A stretch of 5,697 bases of DNA, taken from the NCBI GenBank assembly GCA_017619985.1, contig JAFZRG010000116.1, positions 1-5,697 on the forward strand, given 5' to 3'. Source of the stretch: Bacillota bacterium (GTDB lineage Bacteria > Bacillota > Clostridia > Peptostreptococcales > Anaerovoracaceae). Positions 1-4,983 of this stretch are shown one piece after another. The translations under genes were made by a program, and so were the position numbers. Position 1 is the first letter of the stretch. Each line of letters opens with the position of its first letter. Below the pieces are notes generated by a model. The model had not been told where the DNA came from and searched no databases. It saw only the letters and a program-made list of their open reading frames with translations.

Positions 1-300
1 CCGGACGTCATCGTAAAGGCGGTCGACCGCGCGTCGCTCGAACAGGGAGCCGCCATCTGTCAGGAACTTGCCGGCAGACCCGAATGGACCGGCATCACCG
101 CGGTGCAGCAGGGTCACGTTCTGCTGATCGCGGAAGATCTGCTGAATACGCAGGCAGGTCAGATCGGAGCCATGCTCTACCTGGCGAAACTCATGTATCC
201 GGATCAGATGACGGACGTCGATCCGGACGAAGCGCTGCGCGCGCTCACGGAGGAAGCTTCCGGCACGGCCGTGTCCGGGCGCTATGTATACGGACTGTGA
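1..300 (+). CDS. ABC transporter substrate-binding protein, C-terminal fragment (siderophore/cobalamin class)
   Basis: The open frame enters from the left edge in frame 1 and ends at TGA 298-300, leaving 99 residues. The fragment reads PDVIVKAV near its start, then W-x-x-I-x-AV-x-x-GHV-x-LIAEDLLN, then a GAMLYLAKLMYPD helix and a short tail beginning with DPDEAL. This order (a 'W..I.AV..G.V' strand, a conserved acidic/Leu turn, then a long helix with AKL-hydrophobic-P) is the usual C-terminal end of class III (TroA/BtuF/FepB-like) binding proteins for iron-siderophores or corrinoids. Such lipoproteins capture ligand outside the cell and hand it to a BtuCD/FecCD-type permease. The N-terminal lobe, signal peptide and lipobox lie outside the window, so ligand and length cannot be judged. 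The next gene starts 22 bases downstream on the same strand, which suggests cotranscription. Cobalamin would fit the B12-dependent eut genes nearby, but that is inference; iron-siderophore is equally compatible with the sequence. Confidence 0.75.
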   Translation, partial: PDVIVKAVDRASLEQGAAICQELAGRPEWTGITAVQQGHVLLIAEDLLNTQAGQIGAMLYLAKLMYPDQMTDVDPDEALRALTEEASGTAVSGRYVYGL

Positions 301-304
301 CGCG

Positions 305-313
305 AAGGGAGGA
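305..313 (+). promoter_or_regulatory. Ribosome binding site that decides the TTG start of the ECF S-component gene
   Basis: AAGGGAGGA sits 9 bases before TTG at 323. The in-frame ATG at 284 lies inside the upstream gene with no Shine-Dalgarno of its own, and the ATG at 335 is 21 bases away, too far. The TTG is therefore the best-supported start. Confidence 0.7.
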
Positions 314-322
314 ACGTTTCTT

Positions 323-859
323 TTGAACACACGCATGCAGAAGATGATCTATTCCGCCCTGTATCTGGCGGTCGCGCTGGTCCTGCCCTTCGTGACGGGC
401 CAGATCCCTGAGATCGGTTCGATGCTTTCCCCGATGCATATCCCCGTGCTGCTCTGCGGTTTCGTCTGCGGCTGGCAGTGGGGCCTGGGCGTCGGTCTGA
501 TCGCGCCTTTGCTGCGCTCCATGCTGTTCGGCATGCCGCCCCTGTATCCGACGGCGATCGCCATGACGTTCGAGCTGCCGGTCTACGGCGCCGTCGCAGG
601 GATCCTGTACCGCCTGCTGCCGAAAAAGACGTGGGCGATCTACGTCTCGCTCATCACCGCCATGATCTGCGGACGCGTGGTCTGGGGCGCGGCCCGCTAC
701 GTGCTGGCAGGTCTTTCGGGTACGGAATTCCCGATGTCCGCATTCCTGGCCGGCGCGGTCTTCAACGCGGTCCCCGGCATCGTCCTGCACATCATCCTGA
801 TCCCGGTCCTGGTCCGGGTCCTGCAGAAGGCGGGTCTGATGCTGAACGAAGAAAAATAA
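323..859 (+). CDS. ECF-type transporter substrate-binding membrane subunit (S component)
   Basis: The 178-residue protein is almost entirely hydrophobic, with about six predicted membrane segments (approximately residues 9-25, 38-50, 53-70, 77-97, 104-130 and 140-166), short loops and a basic/acidic C-terminal tail. Size and topology match S components of energy-coupling factor vitamin transporters. Helix 1 carries an Ala-x3-Ala pattern (A12, A16) of the kind used by S components to dock on EcfT. A conserved-looking stretch runs from SPMHIPVLLCG (36-46) through the LLRSMLFGMPPLYPTA region (63-78) and is probably at the substrate side. No EcfT or EcfA gene lies in the window, so it would share a general ECF module encoded elsewhere (group II arrangement, inferred). 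The start is the TTG at 323, chosen from its ribosome site. The neighbours suggest a corrinoid or a corrinoid precursor such as alpha-ribazole (compare CbrT and CblT, ECF S components linked to B12), but the substrate cannot be read from the sequence. Confidence 0.75.
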   Translation: MNTRMQKMIYSALYLAVALVLPFVTGQIPEIGSMLSPMHIPVLLCGFVCGWQWGLGVGLIAPLLRSMLFGMPPLYPTAIAMTFELPVYGAVAGILYRLLPKKTWAIYVSLITAMICGRVVWGAARYVLAGLSGTEFPMSAFLAGAVFNAVPGIVLHIILIPVLVRVLQKAGLMLNEEK

Positions 860-869
860 GGAGAAACGG

Positions 870-1709
870 ATGGAACTTTTAAGAACGGAACTGGATCTCG
901 GCCTTGCGCAGCCGGTCCGCATCCTGCAGGTCTCGGACAGCCACCTGAGCGCCTGCTGCGAAGAGGACAGCGAAAAGGCGAAGACGAAATCCAAAAAGAA
1001 GACGGCTGCTTTTCTGAAGGAAGCCGGCGGCGTGACCCAGGAGCAGCGCTTTGCGGAAGCCCTGGAGCTGGCGGAGGATTACGACGCGCTGGTGCTGACC
1101 GGCGACATCGCCGACAGTCCGTCGCCTGCCAATCTGCAGGTCCTGGCGGGCATGCTGGAGGGCCGCCGCTACCTGTATACCTTCGGCAACCACGACTATT
1201 ACACCTACGACAGCGACAGCGGCAAGGCGGAGGACAGAGAACGCTTTCTGGACGAATTCCTGCGCTTTCTGCCGTGCGATCCGACCATGGATTCCATGGA
1301 GATCGGCGGGCTGGATCTGGTCACGCTGGACGACTCGCTGGCGCAGTTCTCGGAGCTGCAGCTGGAGTTCCTGAAGGCGGAGATCGCGAAGGGACTGCCC
1401 ATCCTGCTGTTCCTGCACCTGCCTGTCTATTCGCCGACGTTCGCGCCAAAGGCGTACGAATGGTGGGAGTCCTCCATGTCGGTCGGCACGCCGGCCGAGG
1501 TGCTGGCCGCCCATAACGAGACCGACCCGAAGATGCCCGCACAGCCGGCGACGCTCGCCGTGCTGGAACTGATCCGCGAAGAGCCGCTCATCAAGGCGGT
1601 CTTCGCGTCGCACCTGCACTTTGCGGACGAGGCGGAAGTGCTCGGCAAGCCGCAGTTCGTCAACGAGCCCTGCTATCTGGGCAGCGTGCGAGAGATCGTA
1701 GTAAAATGA
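870..1709 (+). CDS. Calcineurin-like metallophosphoesterase
   Basis: A 279-residue soluble protein with all five blocks of the calcineurin-like phosphoesterase fold in order: VSDSHLS (D23, H25), LTGDIADS (G78, D79, D82), FGNHDYY (G106, N107, H108, D109), LFLHLPVYS (H183) and ASHLHF (H248, H250). In this family the Asp, Asn and His residues hold two metal ions that activate water to cleave a phosphomonoester or phosphodiester. The last block has Ser where Gly is more common (SHLH rather than GHxH), but both metal-binding histidines are kept. A Lys/Glu-rich insert (about 31-50) follows the first block, where related enzymes have a mobile lid. There is no signal peptide, so it is probably cytoplasmic. 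AAGGAG at 858-863 lies 6 bases before the ATG, and the gap to the ECF gene is only 10 bases, pointing to one operon. The physiological substrate is unknown, and I know of no established role in ethanolamine metabolism. Confidence 0.85.
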   Translation: MELLRTELDLGLAQPVRILQVSDSHLSACCEEDSEKAKTKSKKKTAAFLKEAGGVTQEQRFAEALELAEDYDALVLTGDIADSPSPANLQVLAGMLEGRRYLYTFGNHDYYTYDSDSGKAEDRERFLDEFLRFLPCDPTMDSMEIGGLDLVTLDDSLAQFSELQLEFLKAEIAKGLPILLFLHLPVYSPTFAPKAYEWWESSMSVGTPAEVLAAHNETDPKMPAQPATLAVLELIREEPLIKAVFASHLHFADEAEVLGKPQFVNEPCYLGSVREIVVK

Positions 1710-1732
1710 TAGAGGATATCTTTTTTAGCAGC

Positions 1733-1737
1733 GAGGG
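1733..1737 (+). promoter_or_regulatory. Ribosome binding site deciding the eutV start
   Basis: GAGGG lies 7 bases before ATG 1745. An in-frame ATG at 1706 overlaps the phosphoesterase stop codon (ATGA) and would add 13 residues, but nothing resembling a Shine-Dalgarno precedes it, and those residues are absent from the normal receiver-domain start, MIRIAVVDDE. The downstream start is preferred. Confidence 0.65.
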
Positions 1738-1744
1738 AAAGACA

Positions 1745-2320
1745 ATGATCCGAATAGCAGTCGTTGACGACGAACCTATCACCAGAATGGACATCTGCGG
1801 GATGCTGAGAGAGCTCGGCTATGAGATCGCGGGCGAAGCCGGCGACGGTTTCGACGCGGTCGCGCTTTGCCGCCAGACGCACCCGGACGCGGTGCTGATG
1901 GACGTGAAGATGCCTGTGTTCGACGGCCTGTCCGCCGCGCAGACCATCCTCGAAGAGGATCTGGCAGGCTGCGTCGTGCTGCTGACCGCCTTCAGTGACG
2001 AAGAGATCGTGGAAAAGGCGGGGCGCATCGGGGTCACCGGATATCTGATGAAGCCCGTGGAGCAAGGCAGAGTGCGGCCGGTCATCGAACTGGCCATCGC
2101 CCAGAGCAGGCGTCTGCAGGAGAGCCGCAGAGAGACGAAAGAAGCGCAGAAGAAACTCGATGATTCCCGTGTCATCTCGCGCGCCGTCGGACTGTACGCA
2201 AAAAAACAGGGCATCACCGAGGCGGATGCCTATACCGTTCTGCGCAGCACAGCCATGGACAAAAGGCTTCCGATGGCGGTGATCGCGCAGGCGTTTCTCG
2301 ATCAGGAGGCGCAGGGATGA
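1745..2320 (+). CDS. eutV: EutV, ANTAR-domain response regulator (RNA-binding antiterminator)
   Basis: The 191-residue protein has an N-terminal receiver domain (about 1-118) and a C-terminal ANTAR domain (about 130-188), the exact two-domain build and length of EutV. Receiver residues are intact: acidic pair D8/D9, phosphoacceptor D53 in LMDVKMP, T81 in LLTAFSD and K103 in LMKP. A charged, coiled-coil-like helix (about 120-140, Arg/Glu/Lys rich) joins the domains. The ANTAR part shows the family pattern: an R-x-I-x-x-A helix, then GITEADAYTVLRSTAMDKR (156-174), then an A-x-I-x-x-A-F-L helix. In Enterococcus faecalis, phosphorylated EutV dimerises and binds paired hairpins in nascent eut mRNA, stopping terminator formation. 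A matching leader lies at 3415-3491, which strongly supports the call. The gene starts 35 bases after the phosphoesterase and its stop overlaps the eutW start. PdtaR-type and other ANTAR regulators share the architecture; the adjacent eutA and eutB make EutV by far the best name. Confidence 0.93.
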   Translation: MIRIAVVDDEPITRMDICGMLRELGYEIAGEAGDGFDAVALCRQTHPDAVLMDVKMPVFDGLSAAQTILEEDLAGCVVLLTAFSDEEIVEKAGRIGVTGYLMKPVEQGRVRPVIELAIAQSRRLQESRRETKEAQKKLDDSRVISRAVGLYAKKQGITEADAYTVLRSTAMDKRLPMAVIAQAFLDQEAQG

Positions 2321-3408
2321 CAGGCGCTCAGAATAAAAGAGACTGGATCGCCGCGATCCCCGAGCTTGCGGCGGAAGATGCCGCCGTCCTGCGCCGTACC
2401 TGCGCGCAGATGCAGTACATGGCGGATCTTTGCAACAACGACATCTTCCTGGACTGTCCGCTGTCGGAGGACAAGGCGCTGGTCGTCGCACACGCAGGGC
2501 CTTCGAGCGGCGCGAGTGTGTACGGCCGGGACGTTTCCGGCGAGATCGCGACGATAGATAAGGAGCCTGCGGTGTTCCGTGCGATCGCCGAAGCCATCCC
2601 CATCTGCGACATCAAAGCCGAGACCCAGGAAGGCCGCCAGGTGCGCCAGAACGCGTGTCCGGTGATGGCGGACGATGGAAGAGTCATCGGCGTGCTGATC
2701 CGCGAAAAGGACATCAGCGAAGATATCGTCCGGGACGAGAAATACGAGCAGCTGGCGAAACTGCACGCGGAGAATCAGCCGGCGCTGCGGACAGAAGATA
2801 CAGCGGGTGAATCCGTTGCCATGCGCGAGGTGCATCACCGGGTCAAGAACAACCTGCAGATCGTTGCGAGCATGCTGAACCTGCAGGCCCGCGCTGCGGA
2901 AGACGAGACGCTGAAGGACATCCTGAAGGAAAACGTGGGGCGGGTGCAGTCCATCGCGTCCATCCACGACATCCTGACCCACGACGCGGACGACATGCGC
3001 AGCGTGGATTCGTCCGTGCTGCTGGAGCGCCTGCGCAGCAACCTGACAGCCTTGATGCCGGCCGGGAAATCCATCGACATCGTGCTCGAAGGCGACAGCA
3101 TCTCGCTGGATCCGGAGACAGCGACGGCGGTCGCTCTCGTGGTCAACGAGCTGGTGACGAACGCCTTGCGCCACGGCTATCCCGAAAAATCCTCCGGGAC
3201 CGTTGCAATTTCCGTTTGCAAAGGCGCCCTGATCCATACTATAATAGTCAGTGACGACGGATGCGGCTTCGATCCATCGCAGGTGCGCGAGGGCAGCCTC
3301 GGGCTCTTCCTGGTAAGGGCCACCGTGCAGGACAAGCTGAAAGGCAAACTGCACATCGCTTCGTCGCCCGAAGGGACGAAAGTCTCCTTCGATTTCAAGA
3401 ACGAATAA
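2317..3408 (+). CDS. eutW: EutW, sensor histidine kinase of the ethanolamine two-component system
   Basis: The 363-residue protein has no membrane segments, so it is a cytoplasmic sensor. Residues about 20-134 form a GAF-like sensory region with the pattern of the histidine-kinase N-terminal domain (H_kinase_N) also seen in mycobacterial PdtaS: a MADLCNNDIFL stretch, a VVAHAGPSSGASVYGRDVSG block, an EPAVFRAI helix, VRQNACPV, and GRVIGVLIREKDIS at the end. A linker helix (about 137-168) leads to a HisKA_2 dimerisation domain with EVHHRVKNNLQI (171-182); H174 is the likely phosphorylated residue. The ATP-binding domain follows, with an N box NELVTNALRHG (E278, N282), a G1 box DDGCGF (313-318) and a GLFLV segment. 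AGGAGG at 2304-2309 sits 7 bases before the ATG, and the ATGA overlap with eutV implies coupled translation. EutW is known to respond to ethanolamine in E. faecalis; that ligand here is inferred. The 3' end of the gene also appears to carry a promoter (3216-3245). Confidence 0.93.
   Translation: MTGAQNKRDWIAAIPELAAEDAAVLRRTCAQMQYMADLCNNDIFLDCPLSEDKALVVAHAGPSSGASVYGRDVSGEIATIDKEPAVFRAIAEAIPICDIKAETQEGRQVRQNACPVMADDGRVIGVLIREKDISEDIVRDEKYEQLAKLHAENQPALRTEDTAGESVAMREVHHRVKNNLQIVASMLNLQARAAEDETLKDILKENVGRVQSIASIHDILTHDADDMRSVDSSVLLERLRSNLTALMPAGKSIDIVLEGDSISLDPETATAVALVVNELVTNALRHGYPEKSSGTVAISVCKGALIHTIIVSDDGCGFDPSQVREGSLGLFLVRATVQDKLKGKLHIASSPEGTKVSFDFKNE
3216..3245 (+). promoter_or_regulatory. 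Candidate sigma-A-type promoter inside the 3' end of eutW, reading toward eutA
   Basis: A perfect -10 box TATAAT lies at 3240-3245, preceded at an 18-base spacing by TTGCAA at 3216-3221 (4 of 6 matches to TTGACA). Transcription would start near 3252, giving a leader of about 280 bases before eutA that contains the whole antiterminator/terminator. The patch is AT-rich inside a GC-rich gene, and the -10 box falls on two successive ATA isoleucine codons, where the surrounding genes almost always use ATC. A second TTGCAA at 3203-3208 lies 13 bases upstream of the -35. Sequence-only prediction. Confidence 0.5.
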
Positions 3409-3414
3409 CACGGC

Positions 3415-3456
3415 CTTCCTGCAACAGCGCAGAAAGATATCGGACAACAAAGTCTG
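3415..3456 (+). promoter_or_regulatory. Two-hairpin ANTAR (EutV) antiterminator in the eutA leader
   Basis: Hairpin 1 has stem CTGC (3419-3422) pairing with GCAG (3429-3432) and a six-base loop AACAGC (3423-3428). It can be extended across one C/A mismatch by CTT 3415-3417 with AAG 3434-3436. An 8-base linker follows (3433-3440 if the extension is not counted). Hairpin 2 has stem CGGAC (3441-3445) pairing with GTCTG (3452-3456, one G-U pair) and a six-base loop AACAAA (3446-3451). Two short stems with six-base loops starting with A, the second overlapping the 5' arm of a terminator, is the known layout of EutV-bound antiterminators. Hairpin 2 and the terminator cannot form together because 3444-3456 is used by both. 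As I recall the consensus, position 4 of each loop is G; here both loops have A there. Confidence 0.75.
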
Positions 3457-3491
3457 GACGGTCAGCGGACCGTCAGGTTTTGTTGTTTTTT
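3444..3491 (+). terminator. Intrinsic terminator upstream of eutA, regulated by antitermination
   Basis: The outer stem is ACAACAAA (3444-3451) pairing perfectly with TTTGTTGT (3479-3486). The middle is GTCT (3452-3455) pairing with AGGT (3475-3478) through two Watson-Crick and two wobble pairs, then one bulged G (3456). The inner stem is GACGGTC (3457-3463) pairing perfectly with GACCGTC (3468-3474) around an AGCG loop. Together these give about 19 base pairs followed directly by an uninterrupted T run ending at 3491. With no gene end needing it other than eutW, and with an antiterminator overlapping its 5' arm, this is a regulatory attenuator for eutA-eutB and whatever follows. Confidence 0.92.
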
Positions 3492-3529
3492 ATTTGCGAC
3501 AGGACCCCGGAGGCGGAATCAGGCACACG

Positions 3530-4969
3530 ATGGCACAGATCTTAAGCGTCGGAATCGATATCGGCACCTCGACCACCCAGGTAGTCTTCTCCCGCATCGA
3601 GATGGACAATACCGCCGGGTACTTCACCGCGCCGCGCATCGCGATCACCGGCAAGGAGATCCTGTACAAGAGCAGAGTGTACTTTACACCGCTCAAGACC
3701 GACGTGCTCATCGACACCGACAAGGTGCGCGATATCGTGGCGGCCGAGTTCCGGGCCGCGGGCTTCACCCCGTCGGACACCCAGACCGGCGCCGTCATCA
3801 TCACCGGCGAATCCGCGCGCAAGGAGAACGCCGCGGCCGTGCTGCAGGCCCTGAGCGATTTTGCCGGGGAATTCGTGGTCTCCACCGCGGGGCCCGACCT
3901 CGAGAGCATCATCGCGGGCAAGGGCAGCGGCGCCTGGCAGTACTCCATCGACAACGACTGCACCGTCGCGAATCTGGACATCGGCGGCGGTACGACGAAC
4001 ATCGTGTTTTTCAACGCGGGCGACACGCAGGGCAAACTCTGTCTGGACGTGGGCGGCAGGCTCATCCGCCTGGACGCTTCCGCCGGCGCTGACCCGGTCA
4101 TCACCTACGTCAGTTATGCGGCCGCCGAGGCTGCGAAACTGGCCGGTGTGAACGCGGAAAAAGGCAGCCGCATCTCCCGCAGCGACCTCAGAAAAGTCTG
4201 CGACGTGTTCGCGGACTGCCTCGCAGGCGCGATCGGCATAGCCCCGAAAAGCGCGCTGCAGGACAGACTCCTGACCCCCGGCAGCGACGTGTACACGCCG
4301 GCGAGACCCGCGCGGCGCATCTGCTTCTCCGGCGGTGTGGCGGACTGCATCTACAACGTATCCCCGGAAGACGACCTGCGCTACGGCGACATCGGACCCA
4401 TCCTGGGCAAAGCCATCGCCGAGAACCGGGCGTTCCGCGATCAGAAGACCATCCGGGGCGGCGAGACGATACGCGCGACCGTCGTCGGCGCGGGCACCTA
4501 CACCACGAACCTGTCCGGCAGCACGATCTATTACAGCGAAGGCATCTTCCCTGTCAAGAACATGCCGGCCTTAAAGCTCACGAAGGACGAACAGTGGCAG
4601 ATCCTCTTCGGCGATACGCAGCTGCTGAAAAACAGGGTGCGCTGGTTCCTGGAACAGAACGATTCGCCCCGCATGCTGCTGGCTCTGCAGGGGCTGCCCG
4701 ACCCGGACTTCGCGACGCTCAAGAAACTGGCGAAGAGCATCACGGAAGCGCTGGACGGGTGCCTCGCGAAGGACGAACCCATCATCGTGGTCGTGGAACG
4801 CGACATCGCGAAAGCCCTGGGCATCGCGCTGCAGCAGACGGGATGCCGGCGGAAGATGGCGTCCATCGACAGCGTCAAGATCGAGGCGGGCGACTACGTG
4901 GACATCGGCAGGCCCCTCATGGACGGCCTGGTCGTGCCCGTCGTCGTCAAGACCCTCTTATTCGGATAA
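3530..4969 (+). CDS. eutA: EutA, reactivating factor for ethanolamine ammonia-lyase
   Basis: A 479-residue protein, the usual length for EutA, with actin/Hsp70-like ATPase motifs. The first phosphate loop is VGIDIGTSTTQ (7-17), the second is LDIGGGTTNIVFF (149-161), and glycine-rich segments CFSGGVAD (265-272) and VVGAGTYTTNLSGS (318-331) would line the nucleotide site. The C-terminal run ending MDGLVVPVVVKTLLFG is typical of the family. EutA uses ATP to exchange inactive, damaged cobalamin on the EutBC enzyme for fresh adenosylcobalamin. The start is ATG 3530, giving MAQILSVGIDIG; an in-frame TTG at 3494 sits within the terminator T-rich region without a ribosome site. The best Shine-Dalgarno, GGAGG at 3509-3513, is unusually far (16 bases) from this ATG; a weak CAGG at 3520-3523 is nearer. 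Expression should depend on readthrough of the terminator just upstream. eutB follows after 14 bases. Confidence 0.94.
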   Translation: MAQILSVGIDIGTSTTQVVFSRIEMDNTAGYFTAPRIAITGKEILYKSRVYFTPLKTDVLIDTDKVRDIVAAEFRAAGFTPSDTQTGAVIITGESARKENAAAVLQALSDFAGEFVVSTAGPDLESIIAGKGSGAWQYSIDNDCTVANLDIGGGTTNIVFFNAGDTQGKLCLDVGGRLIRLDASAGADPVITYVSYAAAEAAKLAGVNAEKGSRISRSDLRKVCDVFADCLAGAIGIAPKSALQDRLLTPGSDVYTPARPARRICFSGGVADCIYNVSPEDDLRYGDIGPILGKAIAENRAFRDQKTIRGGETIRATVVGAGTYTTNLSGSTIYYSEGIFPVKNMPALKLTKDEQWQILFGDTQLLKNRVRWFLEQNDSPRMLLALQGLPDPDFATLKKLAKSITEALDGCLAKDEPIIVVVERDIAKALGIALQQTGCRRKMASIDSVKIEAGDYVDIGRPLMDGLVVPVVVKTLLFG

Positions 4970-4983
4970 AGGATGGAAAGAAC

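Noticed and set aside
301..322. A riboswitch or terminator between the binding-protein and ECF genes
   Set aside because: The gap is 22 bases and holds only a ribosome binding site; a cobalamin riboswitch needs far more sequence and none of its conserved boxes was seen anywhere in the window.
811..827. Inverted repeat CCCGG-N7-CCGGG within the ECF gene, with nearby GGTCC repeats
   Set aside because: It is short, coding, not followed by a T run, and explained by repeated Pro/Val/Leu/Arg codons in a membrane helix.
245..994. A 249-codon minus-strand open frame over the ECF gene, plus similar ones at 879-1619, 1673-2491 and 5137-5664
   Set aside because: All lie opposite well-supported genes, have low-complexity Asp/Arg/His/Gln composition typical of reverse-strand GC-rich codons, and show no domain pattern.
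1679..1707. A TAAAAT sequence at 1702-1707 as a -10 box for a eutVW promoter
   Set aside because: No reasonable -35 box lies 16-18 bases upstream, and the sequence is explained by the final GTA-AAA-TGA codons of the phosphoesterase gene.
1706..1744. An earlier eutV start overlapping the phosphoesterase stop (ATGA)
   Set aside because: There is no ribosome binding site before it, and the extra 13 residues precede the standard receiver-domain start; the ATG at 1745 has GAGGG at ideal spacing.
2302..3450. A 382-codon open frame on the minus strand across eutW
   Set aside because: It is the antisense shadow of a GC-rich gene. The + strand product has complete kinase motifs and a perfect ribosome site, while the minus-strand product is rich in His/Arg/Gln and matches no family I recognise.
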